DNA from: Sulfitobacter albidus
GTDB taxonomy: Bacteria > Pseudomonadota > Alphaproteobacteria > Rhodobacterales > Rhodobacteraceae
Direction: 5' to 3'
DNA length: 64,000 nt
NCBI RefSeq assembly: GCF_018200035.1
Contig: NZ_CP073582.1
Location: 62,001 to 126,000, forward strand
Shown here: positions 1 to 8,504 of the stretch, in pieces
How the letters are laid out: each line of letters starts with the position of its first letter
Numbering within the stretch: the stretch's first letter is position 1
The notes under the pieces: generated by a model
Told to the model about the DNA's origin: nothing
The model's database searches: none
The model's input: only the letters and a program-made list of their open reading frames with translations
Position numbers and translations under genes: made by a program

Positions 1-1
1 C

Positions 2-58
2 TTGAACTGGGCGCAGGCGCGCGGGGCGCCGTCCACACCGGGTGCACAGAAGGCCTGA
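2..58 (+). CDS. Possible C-terminal tail of an upstream gene (partial)
   Basis: An open frame enters from the left edge and ends at a TGA at 56-58, five bases before the ATG of the dctB-like gene. Only 18 codons are visible, so no family can be assigned. The short spacing would fit translational coupling with the next gene. It could equally be a chance open frame in GC-rich DNA. Confidence 0.2.
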   Translation: MNWAQARGAPSTPGAQKA

Positions 59-62
59 GGCG

Positions 63-1802
63 ATGACGCTGGTGCGGTCCCTTGTGTTCGTTGCTTTGGC
101 GGCGGCGCTTGCGTGGGGGGGCGCGCAGGGGGTCGTGATCAGCAGGGCGCAGACCGAGCTGGATCAGACCTTGCTTCTGACGACCCGCGCGGTCGAGACC
201 GAGGTCGAGCGTCTGCGCGCTTTGCCGGATGTCGCGGCCGAAGACGTGCGCGTGCGTGATGCGCTCGCCGGGCAGGGCGCGCTTCAGGCGGCCAACCACT
301 ATCTTGAAACGGTTGCGGTGCACGCACAGGCGGGTGAGCTATTTTTGATCGATGCGCAGGGCGACACGATCGCATCGTCGAATTGGAACCGTCCGGGAAG
401 TTTCGTTGGCCAGAACTATGCCTTCAGACCATATTTTCAGGATGCGATGGCGCAGGGAAAGGGGCAATTCTATGCCATCGGGGTCACGACGGGTGTGCCG
501 GGCTACTTCCTGTCGACACGGATCGACGTTGGCGACGCGCGCGGCGTGTTGGTCGTAAAACTTGATCTCCGTCCAATCGAGGAAATCTGGCGCGTGGCCG
601 AAGCGGACGTCGCGCTGGCGGATGAGAACGGTGTCGTGTTCCTCTCCGCGCGGCCCGATTGGCAATACCGCGCCCTGACGCATTTGCAGCCGGATCAACT
701 GGCCCGGATCGAGGCCACGCGGGCCTATAGCGGCATCGTCCTTGCTGGGGCGGAGCCATTGGCGCAAGCGGCGCCAGACGGCGGAAGCGTCGGCGGCGAT
801 GGTTGGATTGCGCGCGTGGCAACGATGCCCAGCACTGGCTGGCAGGTGATCGCGGCACGCTCCACGGCGGGGCTGCAAGCGCTTTCCATCGGGGCGGCAA
901 TCCTGGCCGCTCTTGCAACGCTTGCGCTTGCCGCCGCGCTGAAGGCGTGGGATCAGCGCCGGCAGCTCGTTGCATTGCGCCTGCAACAGTCAGAAAAGCT
1001 TGAATCAATGGTCGTTGCCCGCACGGCCGACCTTGCCCGCGAAGTCGAGGCGCGTGCGCAGGTCGAAGTGGATCTGCGCGCAGCACAGGAAGCGTTGGTG
1101 CATACCGAGAAAATGGCCGCGCTTGGACGCATGTCCGCCGCGATTGTGCATGAAATAAGCCAGCCCCTTGCGGCCATGGAGGCGACGTTGTCGGCTGCAG
1201 AGCTGGGGCTGCGCGGGGACGACACCGCGACGGCCACGCGTTTGCACAAGGCCAAGGGGCTGATCCGCCGGATGCAGCGCACCACAAAACACCTCAAGAG
1301 CTTTGCGCGAAAGGACGGGGTAGAGCGATCGCTGATCGATCTGAGCGTGCCCGTGGTTTCCGCGCTTGAGCTCGTCGCCCCGCGCGCCCGCGATGTGGGC
1401 GTCATGCCCGTGTTCGAGGCTCCCGAAGGCAAAATCAAGGTGTTGGCGGGCACGATCAGGATCGAACAGGTGGTTGCCAATCTGTTGCTGAACGCGCTCG
1501 ACGCGGTTGCGGATGTCTCCGGCGCCGCCATCACCGTGCGACTTGAAACCGAGGGTGGGCTGGCCTGCCTGAGCGTCGAAGACACCGGGAAAGGCATTGC
1601 GCAGAACGATCTGCCGCATGTGGCTGAACCCTTCTTTTCGACGAAGCTGACGGGCGAAAGCCTTGGCCTTGGCCTTGCGATCTGCAAGGCGATCCTCTCT
1701 GATTTCAACGGCACGCTCGATATCCGCTCGGCCCCGGGCAGCGGGACTCGGGTGAGTGTCACGATGCCGTTGGCCGTCGCGACCGGCGCAGAGGCGGCAT
1801 GA
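63..1802 (+). CDS. dctB: DctB-type sensor histidine kinase
   Basis: Membrane sensor kinase, likely for C4-dicarboxylates or a related organic acid, partner of the regulator encoded next. An N-terminal membrane helix (about residues 2-22) precedes a periplasmic Cache-like sensor region (about 30-275), a second helix (about 280-300) and a coiled-coil linker. The HisKA motif IVHEISQPLAAME carries the phosphorylated His at about residue 363. The ATP-binding boxes NLLLNALDAV, DTGKGI and GLGLAI are intact. I chose ATG 63 over the in-frame GTG at 42 because a purine-rich AGAAGG/GAGG stretch lies just upstream of 63. The stop overlaps the next start (ATGA), so the pair is translationally coupled. The actual ligand is inferred from family only. 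Confidence 0.88.
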   Translation: MTLVRSLVFVALAAALAWGGAQGVVISRAQTELDQTLLLTTRAVETEVERLRALPDVAAEDVRVRDALAGQGALQAANHYLETVAVHAQAGELFLIDAQGDTIASSNWNRPGSFVGQNYAFRPYFQDAMAQGKGQFYAIGVTTGVPGYFLSTRIDVGDARGVLVVKLDLRPIEEIWRVAEADVALADENGVVFLSARPDWQYRALTHLQPDQLARIEATRAYSGIVLAGAEPLAQAAPDGGSVGGDGWIARVATMPSTGWQVIAARSTAGLQALSIGAAILAALATLALAAALKAWDQRRQLVALRLQQSEKLESMVVARTADLAREVEARAQVEVDLRAAQEALVHTEKMAALGRMSAAIVHEISQPLAAMEATLSAAELGLRGDDTATATRLHKAKGLIRRMQRTTKHLKSFARKDGVERSLIDLSVPVVSALELVAPRARDVGVMPVFEAPEGKIKVLAGTIRIEQVVANLLLNALDAVADVSGAAITVRLETEGGLACLSVEDTGKGIAQNDLPHVAEPFFSTKLTGESLGLGLAICKAILSDFNGTLDIRSAPGSGTRVSVTMPLAVATGAEAA

Positions 1803-3130
1803 CCGGCAGTGTCTTCATCGTCGATGACGATGCCGATCACCTGTCGGCACTTGCTGATCTGGTCGAGACCTCCGGTTATACAGTTGAGACCTTTCAATCG
1901 GCGGCGGCGGCGCTGGACGCGATGGCCCTGCCGCCGGATCTGGTGATCAGCGACCTGCGGATGCCGGGGATGGACGGGATCGCGTTTCTCAAGGTCCTGC
2001 GGGAAAGAAGGATTAACGTCCCGGTGGTGCTTTTGACCGGCCATGGCGACGTCGAACATGCGGTCGAAGCGATGCGCGCGGGCGCGGAGGATTTCCTCGA
2101 AAAACCCTATGACGCCACCCACCTTCTTGCGGTGGTCCGGCGCGCCCTTGAGGCGCAGGCCGCCAGAAACGAGGTGCTGCGCCTTCAGAAGGTACTGGCA
2201 GAGCGTGCGGATGTGTCCATCCTTGGTCGCTCCCGTGCGATGCGTGAGTTTCGCAAACGGATCGCGGCACTGGCGTCGGTCGATGTGGACGTGCTGATCA
2301 CAGGGGAAACCGGAACCGGCAAGGAACTTGCCGCGCGCGCGGTCCATGCCGCAAGCGCCCGGGCGGACGGGCCTTTTGTCGCGCTCAATTGCGCGGTGCT
2401 GCCGGAAGCAAGCGCGGAGATGTTTCTTTTTGGCACGGGCAAAGGCTTCCTTGCCCATGACACCGACGGTCGCGCAGGCAAGCTTGAGGCCGCACAGGGC
2501 GGAACGCTTATGCTGGATGAGGTCGAGACGATGCCGATTGCCATTCAGGCAAAATTTCTGCGCGTCTTGCAGGAGCGCAGTTTCGAGAGGATGGGCGACC
2601 CGCTGACCCGAGCACTCGATATCCGCGTCATCGCTACGACAAAAAGCAATCTGCGATTGCTCGATACTTTCCGACCTGATCTGTTTTACCGGCTTGCAGG
2701 GTCCGAACTTCATACCCCCACCCTGCATGAGGCGGGGGAGGATATACCGCTGATATTTGCGCATTACGCGCAATTGGCGGCCCGCCGCTATGGCCGCGCC
2801 GATCCCAAGGTGCCGTGGGAGCTGTCGCAAAAGCTCAAACGACAGGCGTGGAGCGGCAATGTGCGCGAACTCAAGACGAGCGCGGAGGGTTTCGCGCTTG
2901 GCCTGTTTGAAAGTGAAGGCCCACGCACACAGGAACGAGGCCGGATGACCCTCGCCGAGCGGGTTGCCGAATTTGAATCCCGCGAGATTTCGGCGGTGCT
3001 TGAAGCGCATATGGGCAACACGCTGCGGGCGGCAAAGACCCTTGGTCTGCCGCGCCGTACGCTGAACGACAAGATGCGGCGCTACGGGATCTCCTTGGAA
3101 CGGGACCGCAGTGAGGATGAGGCAGAGTGA
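1799..3130 (+). CDS. dctD: DctD-like response regulator of the NtrC family, lacking GAFTGA
   Basis: Receiver domain with phospho-acceptor D52 (SDLRMPG), then an AAA+ domain with Walker A GETGTGKE and a Walker B-like GGTLMLDEVE, then a Fis-type helix-turn-helix (GNTLRAAKTLGLPRRTL). It should act as the transcriptional partner of the adjacent DctB-type kinase. The odd feature is in the AAA+ domain. The sigma54-contacting GAFTGA loop, expected about 12 residues after the conserved FG, reads GFLAHD (residues 216-221), with no change in local length. In this family GAFTGA is normally needed to engage sigma54 RNA polymerase. The protein may therefore work through another sigma factor, as Rhodobacter capsulatus NtrC does. 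The arginine-containing FRPDLFYRL segment is present. Confidence 0.85.
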   Translation: MTGSVFIVDDDADHLSALADLVETSGYTVETFQSAAAALDAMALPPDLVISDLRMPGMDGIAFLKVLRERRINVPVVLLTGHGDVEHAVEAMRAGAEDFLEKPYDATHLLAVVRRALEAQAARNEVLRLQKVLAERADVSILGRSRAMREFRKRIAALASVDVDVLITGETGTGKELAARAVHAASARADGPFVALNCAVLPEASAEMFLFGTGKGFLAHDTDGRAGKLEAAQGGTLMLDEVETMPIAIQAKFLRVLQERSFERMGDPLTRALDIRVIATTKSNLRLLDTFRPDLFYRLAGSELHTPTLHEAGEDIPLIFAHYAQLAARRYGRADPKVPWELSQKLKRQAWSGNVRELKTSAEGFALGLFESEGPRTQERGRMTLAERVAEFESREISAVLEAHMGNTLRAAKTLGLPRRTLNDKMRRYGISLERDRSEDEAE

Positions 3131-3311
3131 ACAGGACGCTGGCACTGTCGGCGTTCGGACGATGTGCTGTGCGGCTTGACGGGACGCATCGCGGCATGGC
3201 TTATGAAGACTGGTGAAGGCAGTGCCGTCGCATATCGCTAGATGGTGCCGAAAGGTTTGCAGCTGGGGTGTGGGGCGCGCGTCAAATGGCCAGAACATCT
3301 GGGATGTACCG

Positions 3312-3656
3312 ATGATCAGATTCGTTTTTCTTGCTTTTGTCCTTGCGATACCACCCGCCTTCGCCGCGGCACATTCGAAATCCGCCGGTACCACACCCGC
3401 CGACGGCGCGACCGTGGCTGAGGTATCTGAGCTGTCGATGCAGTTCGACGCGCCGATGCGCATCATCTCTGTGACGCTAAGCGCGGCCGATGGCGATATC
3501 CCGATAGAACGGGAAACAGGGACCGATCCCGTCACGGTTTTCCGCGCCACCCCCCTGCAGGATCTTGCACCGGGGTCCTACCGCCTCGACTGGCGCGGGA
3601 TGGCCGCGGACGGGCATCCGATGCAGGGAAGCTTTTCGTTCACCAAGTCCAAGTGA
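3312..3656 (+). CDS. copC: CopC-family periplasmic copper-binding protein
   Basis: A protein of 114 residues with a signal peptide (about residues 1-20, cleavage near FAAAH), leaving a mature N-terminus that begins with or near His, as in CopC copper sites. The conserved TPADGA near the start and ADGHPMQGSFSF near the end are CopC hallmarks; the Asp and His of ADGH are the expected remaining ligands. It likely binds Cu(II) in the periplasm and passes it to the membrane protein encoded immediately downstream. The ATG at 3312 was chosen because it begins a good signal peptide; the frame is open upstream to 3213 without signal-like sequence. It overlaps copD by four bases. Confidence 0.88.
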   Translation: MIRFVFLAFVLAIPPAFAAAHSKSAGTTPADGATVAEVSELSMQFDAPMRIISVTLSAADGDIPIERETGTDPVTVFRATPLQDLAPGSYRLDWRGMAADGHPMQGSFSFTKSK

Positions 3657-4531
3657 GCGGGCTGGCCCCAATCGATACGATCACCGTCTTGGCAATCGTT
3701 GCAAAAGCGGCGGGCACCGGTGCTGCGCTTCTGGCGATGGGGAGCGTGCTGTTTACCGTCATCTTTGCCTCTTACGCCGACGCGTCCGTTTTGCGTCTTG
3801 CCCGGCGCATTGCCATAGGTGCCGCGGTTGCCGGGCTTGTCGTACTGGCGCTGCGGTTCGGCATCCGCGCGGCCCGGATTTCCGGCATGGGCTTTGAAGG
3901 TGCGGTGGATCCGATGATGTTGGGATTTGTGTGGCAAAGCCCGTTGGGGGACGCCGCGATCTGGCGGGGGTTGGGGGAGGTTTCGGTATTGGCGGTGTTG
4001 ATCCCCGGTCTGGGACGGTGGATCGCCGTGGCGGGAAGCTTTGCCATTGCGGGCTCGTTCGCCCAGATTGGCCACTCCCTTGGGGATCCGAGGGGGGCTT
4101 TGGCCATAGCGCTTGTCATCCATATTCTTGCCGCTGCGCTTTGGATCGGGGCGCTTGCCCCTTTGCACCGGGCGGTGGGTGTGGCCCGCGGCGCCGGGCT
4201 GCTGCATCATTTTGGAAAGGTTGCCCTCTATGGGGTTGCGGTGCTTGTTGCTACCGGCTTCGCACTCGCGTGGATGCTTGTGGGCACGTTGCTCGCGCTG
4301 GTCAGCACGGCCTATGGTTTGGGGTTGCTGGTCAAAGTGCTGATCGTCTGCGGCCTTCTTGGCATCGCCGCTTTAAACAAGCTGTGGCTGGTCCCGGCCC
4401 TTGGTGCGGGACGCCCCGGCGCAAAACGGGCGTTGCGCCGGTCGATTTCTGTCGAAATGATTGCAGTGGTGTTGATCCTGCTGGCAACCGCATCCCTGAC
4501 GACAGTCACCACACCGCCGGTCAACCTTTGA
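3653..4531 (+). CDS. copD: CopD-family copper resistance membrane protein
   Basis: A protein of 292 residues with about eight hydrophobic segments and the layout of the CopD inner-membrane domain, including GALAPLHRAVG-type and LNKLWLVPAL segments near the end. It probably imports or handles copper delivered by CopC. The start is a GTG overlapping the copC stop (GTGA), a clear coupling signal and the basis for the start choice. The gene ends five bases before the convergent csoR-like gene. Confidence 0.85.
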   Translation: MSGLAPIDTITVLAIVAKAAGTGAALLAMGSVLFTVIFASYADASVLRLARRIAIGAAVAGLVVLALRFGIRAARISGMGFEGAVDPMMLGFVWQSPLGDAAIWRGLGEVSVLAVLIPGLGRWIAVAGSFAIAGSFAQIGHSLGDPRGALAIALVIHILAAALWIGALAPLHRAVGVARGAGLLHHFGKVALYGVAVLVATGFALAWMLVGTLLALVSTAYGLGLLVKVLIVCGLLGIAALNKLWLVPALGAGRPGAKRALRRSISVEMIAVVLILLATASLTTVTTPPVNL

Positions 4532-4535
4532 GTGG

Positions 4536-4808
4536 CTAGCGGCGTGCCTTGTCGAGAAGGTCCAGCAATTCGGTGAATTTCGTCCGCTGATCCTCCGGAT
4601 CGCCGGAGGCCAGCGCATCCTCGATGCAATGCGTGGCGTGATCGTCGATCACAAGCTTCTCAACGCCCTTGAGCGCGGCGCGCACCGCCGCGATCTGGGT
4701 CAGCACGTCGACGCAATAGCGGTCTTCCTCAACCATCCGGGCGATCCCGCGGATCTGCCCTTCAAGGCGTTTGAGGCGTTTTAAAGTGGCATCGCGGTTC
4801 TGGTGCAT
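4536..4808 (-). CDS. csoR: CsoR/FrmR-family metal-sensing repressor
   Basis: A protein of 90 residues of the all-helical DUF156 family, with LKRLEGQIRGI and YCVDVLTQIAAVR. The Cu(I) ligand set of CsoR is visible: C32, H57 and C61 (H-x3-C), which favours copper over formaldehyde or nickel sensing. Upstream in-frame ATG 4823 would add five residues (MRHRC); I prefer 4808 because family members start close to the RLKRLEGQ helix. It is divergent from the glutaredoxin-MauE gene and convergent with copD. A CsoR-like operator lies in the divergent promoter region. Confidence 0.88.
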   Translation of the reverse strand: MHQNRDATLKRLKRLEGQIRGIARMVEEDRYCVDVLTQIAAVRAALKGVEKLVIDDHATHCIEDALASGDPEDQRTKFTELLDLLDKARR

Positions 4809-4868
4809 ACACCTGTGTCGCATAGCGGGTGCGGAAAAGTCGAGAACGAGGGGGTAAAATTCAATATC

Positions 4869-4898
4869 TTGATACTATACCCTAGGGGGGTATATAAT
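4869..4898 (+). promoter_or_regulatory. Sigma70-type promoter for the glutaredoxin-MauE gene
   Basis: TTGATA (4869-4874) and TATAAT (4893-4898) are separated by 18 bases, the closest match to a housekeeping promoter noticed in the window. It points to the gene starting at 4949, and a GAGGAG ribosome site follows at 4933-4938. The spacer is almost entirely filled by the putative CsoR operator. Confidence 0.7.
4877..4893. promoter_or_regulatory. Putative CsoR operator
   Basis: ATACCC-TAGGG-GGGTAT is a GC tract flanked by inverted ATAC/GTAT arms, the form known for CsoR-family operators. It lies between the -35 and -10 boxes, so a bound repressor would occlude polymerase. The csoR-like gene is adjacent and divergent. 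Binding is inferred from sequence form and position. Confidence 0.65.
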
Positions 4899-4948
4899 TG
4901 CGCAGGTAATTACGACCCCAAATACCGTTGCCGAGGAGCGTCAAATCA

Positions 4949-5734
4949 ATGCCGAAAGACACCCGAGACGCCGCAGAAGTAAGAACGCATCCGGCCCACT
5001 CGGCGAGCGGAAAGACAGCCGTGCTCTACCGGATGGCGCTGCCGGATCATCTGTGCCCCTCGGGGCAAAAGGCGCGCTGGCTTCTCGAACGGCAGGGATA
5101 TGACGTGGACGACCGGTTGTTTCGGTCCCGCGATGAGGTCGATGCGTTCAAATCCGCGCATGACGTCAGCACAACACCGCAGGCCTGGATCGAGGGAGAG
5201 CGGGTCGGTGGGTATACCGACCTGCGCGAAAAGCTTACCGGCTGGGATCCGAAGGCAACGACCTATCGTCCGGTCCTGTATCTTTTTGCCGTGGCGGCGC
5301 TGACCGCAGTTGCACTTTCCATCGGATTCCTGGGCAGCCTCAGCTGGCAGACGCTTGGTTGGTTCATCTCGATTTCCATGATCCTGTTGGGCATGCAGAA
5401 ACTGCGCGATGTCGAGAGTTTCTCGACCATGTTCCTGAATTACGATCTGCTTGCGCGCAGATGGGTGCCCTATGCCTACATCTATCCGTTTGTCGAAACC
5501 GGTGCGGGGATCCTGATGACGGGTATGATCCTGACATGGATCGCGGCGCCGACCGCGCTTTTCATCGCGACGATTGGCGCAGTGAGTGTGTTCAAAGCGG
5601 TCTACATTGATCGGCGGGATCTCAAATGCGCCTGTGTGGGTGGCAATTCGAATGTTCCGCTCGGGTTTGTGAGCCTGACCGAAAACCTGATGATGGTCGG
5701 CATGTCGGTTGTGATGCTCTGGTCGATGGCGTAG
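4949..5734 (+). CDS. Glutaredoxin-like domain fused to MauE/DoxX-type membrane domain
   Basis: Protein of 261 residues. An N-terminal glutaredoxin-like fold (about residues 25-95) contains VLYRMALPDHLCPSG and TTPQAWIEGERVGGY; the TTPQ region matches the cis-Pro loop of glutaredoxins. The active-site-like motif is CPSG, with one Cys only, rather than CPYC. Four hydrophobic segments follow, with DLKCACVGGNSNVPLG, a cysteine pair typical of MauE-like membrane proteins. The combination suggests a membrane thiol/redox carrier. The CsoR-type promoter links it to copper stress. ATG 4949 is favoured over TTG 4928 because GAGGAG precedes it. Confidence 0.75.
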   Translation: MPKDTRDAAEVRTHPAHSASGKTAVLYRMALPDHLCPSGQKARWLLERQGYDVDDRLFRSRDEVDAFKSAHDVSTTPQAWIEGERVGGYTDLREKLTGWDPKATTYRPVLYLFAVAALTAVALSIGFLGSLSWQTLGWFISISMILLGMQKLRDVESFSTMFLNYDLLARRWVPYAYIYPFVETGAGILMTGMILTWIAAPTALFIATIGAVSVFKAVYIDRRDLKCACVGGNSNVPLGFVSLTENLMMVGMSVVMLWSMA

Positions 5735-5744
5735 CAATCGCGCG

Positions 5745-5795
5745 CCTGATCTGATCCCGGGCTACCCTGCTAGGGCAGACCGGCATCAGATCAGG
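5745..5795. terminator. Bidirectional terminator-like inverted repeat
   Basis: CCTGATCTGAT (5745-5755) and ATCAGATCAGG (5785-5795) form a perfect 11-bp stem. Inner CCGG pairs and a small CCCT/AGGG hairpin sit in the loop. It lies between two convergent genes and covers the stop of the reverse one. There is no long T tract on either side, so factor-independent termination may be weak. Confidence 0.55.
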
Positions 5796-7010
5796 GCCTT
5801 CGCGCTCCAGTCATCGAACACCTCCAGCGTTTTGGACGCGAACATCTCGTCGTTGATATGGCAGTCGAGTTCGACAAGATCGACGTTCTTGGGGCAACAG
5901 CCCCGCAGTTCAGCTACGAAAGCCTCCAACCCTTCTGGATCGCAGAGGGGGCCGCCCGGTCGGTCCCATTCATTTCCGCCATGCTTGGGAAGCAGCAGGG
6001 TCGTTGGTCCCTTGGCCGTGCCAAGCTTGGCACACATGGCGCGCGCCATCTGCCGCCGTTGGTCGGGTGTCATCATGACAGACGACAAAAGCCGGTTGTG
6101 TGCGTGCATTTCCTGCGTCGCTACCTTTGGGGGCGCGTCCTGCCAACCGACAAAATCCACCAGATCGTAGCAGCCGATGGACACGAGTTGCGGAATGCCT
6201 GCTTTGCCTGCCGCAGTCATACGGCTCGCGCCGGCGCTGATCGACGAGCCCATCAGGTGGTTCCCCACCTCTTGCGGTGCAAAATCCATCACGGCGGCAA
6301 AGCGTCCCTCCGCCGCCAGCGCCTCAAACGCGCGCCCGCCCATGCCGGTGGCGTGGAAAACGGCCACTTCAAAGCCGCGCGCCTCAAGCGCGGGTTTCAG
6401 TGCCACCATGTACCTCAGCACGGTTTTTCCGAAAGAGGTCATGCCGATCAGGGGCCTGTCGCGCGACGGGGGCGCGGCTGCGCGCGCGGCGCCAAGCACG
6501 GCGCCTGCCGCCTGGCTCAGCGATGCCTTGCAAACCGAGTTCAGCCCGTAAAGACCGCCCGCCCAGAGGATCATCTGGATATCGGCAGGCAAGCGTTCGG
6601 GGGGATCAGCGGTGAGAAGGACACGGTCGAGACGATGTATTTTGGCACGCCAAGGGGCAGCGCCGCGCAGATATCGAGAGCGGCATCGGTCCCCATCGTG
6701 CCGCCCAAAACAAGGGCGCCGTCGATCTTGCCATCCGCGTGCGCGCGCGCCGCGAGGATTGCCCCGCCCGGGCCATGATCTGCATCGCGGTATTTTCGTC
6801 CTGACTGTCGATGGCGTGCTGAATGGAATGGCCGCCCGCCTCGGCGACCTCGTGCTTGGAGATATCGGTGGGCGTCGATGGATCGCCCAGCACGCTGATA
6901 TCCATGGTCAAAACCGTTCCACCCTGGCCGCGGATCGTCTCTGCCAGAAAGGTGAGTTCGTCGTCTTTCGTGTCGAAGGTCCCGACGAGAAGGATAGTCT
7001 TTTTGGTCAT
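5786..7010 (-). CDS. Tm-1-like / UPF0261 ATP-binding protein, two apparent frameshifts
   Basis: Reading from ATG 7010, the N-terminus (KKTILLVGTFDTKDDELTFL) is that of Tm-1-like ATP-binding/UPF0261 proteins. The frame breaks at a C4 run (6762-6765) and again at a G6 run (6599-6604). Adding one base at each restores a continuous protein of about 408 residues, the usual family length, with PLGVPKYIVSTVSFSPLIPP bridging the breaks. The C-terminal half has the conserved ILWAGGLYGLN, GMTSFGKTVLRYM, FHATGMGGRAFE and a final CHINDEMFA. Function is poorly known; relatives are linked to stress or aromatic degradation. It lies nine bases downstream of the aldehyde dehydrogenase gene, so they are likely one operon. 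The breaks are probably assembly errors. Confidence 0.72.
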
Positions 7011-7019
7011 GGGCTGTCC

Positions 7020-8504
7020 CTAAAGCTTGATCCAGGCTGTTTTGAGATCGAGGTATTTTTCAAAGGCATGAAGCGATTTGTCGTGTCCATTGCCCGATTG
7101 TTTCATCCCGCCCATGGGAACGGTGATGTCGGCGCCGCCGTAGGTGTTCACATGCACCACGCCCGCCCTGAGCCGCGCGACCATACGATGTGCGCGCGAC
7201 AGATCCCGTGTCCAGACACCGGCGGCCAGCCCCAGCGTCGTGCCGTTGGCAAGGGCTATGGCTTCTGCCTCGGTGTCGAATGGCTGGACCGTCGCGACGG
7301 GCCCGAACACTTCGTTCTGCACGATCGGGTCGTCCTGCGTGACGTCGGCCACAATCGTAGGCGCCATATAGGTCCCGCCCGTCTGCTCCAATATCCGCGT
7401 GCCGCCCGTGACAACCCTGCGCCCAGCCGCGCGTGCCGCATCGACGAACGCCAGATTCCGCGCAAGCTGGCTCTCGGAGTTTATGGCGCCCGCGTGGGTC
7501 GCGGGGTCAAGCGGGTCGCCAACCCTCATCGCCTTGGCTTGCGCCGCGAATTTTTCCAGAAAGCTGTCGTAGATGCTGCGTTCAACCAGCAGGCGGGAAC
7601 CGGCGATGCAAACCTGACCCGAATTGCGGAAGATGCCCGCTGCCGAAACCTTGGCGGCCTCGTTCAGATCGGGGGCATCGGCAAACACGATATTCGGAGA
7701 TTTGCCACCAAGTTCCAGATAGACCCTTTTGAGATTGCTGCGGGCGGCCGCTTCCATCAATTTGCGCCCCGTGGCACCCGAGCCGGTGAAAACGAGCGCG
7801 TCCACGTCATGGCTTTGGGCGAGGGCGGCACCGACCACAGGCCCTTCGCCGGTGATCACATTGAAGACCCCTGCGGGCAGGCCCGCCTCATGGCCAAGTT
7901 CGGCCAGCCGCAGCAGCGAAAGCGACGCGGTTTCGGCGGGTTTCATCACCATGGTGCAGCCCGCCGCGAGGGCAGGGGCAAGTTTCCACGCCCCGATCAT
8001 CAGGGGGAAGTTCCAGGGCACAATTGCACCGACGACGCCAACCGGTTGCTTGTGCACCAAGCCGAGAGCGCCCGGTGATGTGGGGGCGATTTCGCCAAAA
8101 ATCTTGTCGCAGGCTTCGGCGTAGAAGCGGATCGTGCCTGCCGCGCTCAGCGGTTCGGCCTTGAAGGCCATGCCGATTTCCGTGCCATTGTCGCGCACAC
8201 CCAGAACGGCCAGCTCCAACGCATGCGCTTCTATCAGCGACGCCCACGCCAGGAGGATTTTCTTGCGCGCGGCGGGGGCAAGCCCGCTCCAGCGGCCATC
8301 GTCGAACGCACCACGCGCGGCGGCTATTGCGCGATCGGCATCCTTGTGTGTCCCGCGTGCGAGCGTCGTCAGTTCGGCGCCGTCGATAGGCGAGGTGACT
8401 GGCATCGTCCCGCCGTCCGACGCGGATACCTGCGCGCCGTCGATGAAATGCCGTGCGGGTGGGATGCTCTGGTTTCTCAATTGCGCGATTTTGGTCTCGT
8501 CCAC
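7020..8504 (-). CDS. NAD(P)-dependent aldehyde dehydrogenase
   Basis: A protein of 494 residues with the full aldehyde dehydrogenase signature: VPWNFPLMIGAWKLAPALA, the NAD-binding GSGATGRK segment, the general base in LELGGKSPNIV, the nucleophilic Cys in NSGQVCIAGSR, and EVFGPVATV. It resembles PuuC/betaine- or gamma-aminoaldehyde-type enzymes more than CoA-acylating ones. The start is taken as GTG 8504; the frame is open further upstream but runs antisense to the tctC gene. It likely oxidises an aldehyde made by the neighbouring P450/aminotransferase route. It is transcribed divergently from the TTT transporter and is followed by the UPF0261 gene. Confidence 0.88.
   Translation of the reverse strand: MDETKIAQLRNQSIPPARHFIDGAQVSASDGGTMPVTSPIDGAELTTLARGTHKDADRAIAAARGAFDDGRWSGLAPAARKKILLAWASLIEAHALELAVLGVRDNGTEIGMAFKAEPLSAAGTIRFYAEACDKIFGEIAPTSPGALGLVHKQPVGVVGAIVPWNFPLMIGAWKLAPALAAGCTMVMKPAETASLSLLRLAELGHEAGLPAGVFNVITGEGPVVGAALAQSHDVDALVFTGSGATGRKLMEAAARSNLKRVYLELGGKSPNIVFADAPDLNEAAKVSAAGIFRNSGQVCIAGSRLLVERSIYDSFLEKFAAQAKAMRVGDPLDPATHAGAINSESQLARNLAFVDAARAAGRRVVTGGTRILEQTGGTYMAPTIVADVTQDDPIVQNEVFGPVATVQPFDTEAEAIALANGTTLGLAAGVWTRDLSRAHRMVARLRAGVVHVNTYGGADITVPMGGMKQSGNGHDKSLHAFEKYLDLKTAWIKL

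Noticed and set aside
3131-3311. Possible small gene or promoter (TTGACG-N17-GCTTAT) between dctD and copC
   Set aside because: The -10 match is poor, and no short open frame with a ribosome site was convincing.
953-3550. Reverse-strand open frame of 865 codons across dctB and dctD
   Set aside because: Basic, low-complexity translation typical of antisense GC-rich coding DNA; it overlaps two clearly real genes.
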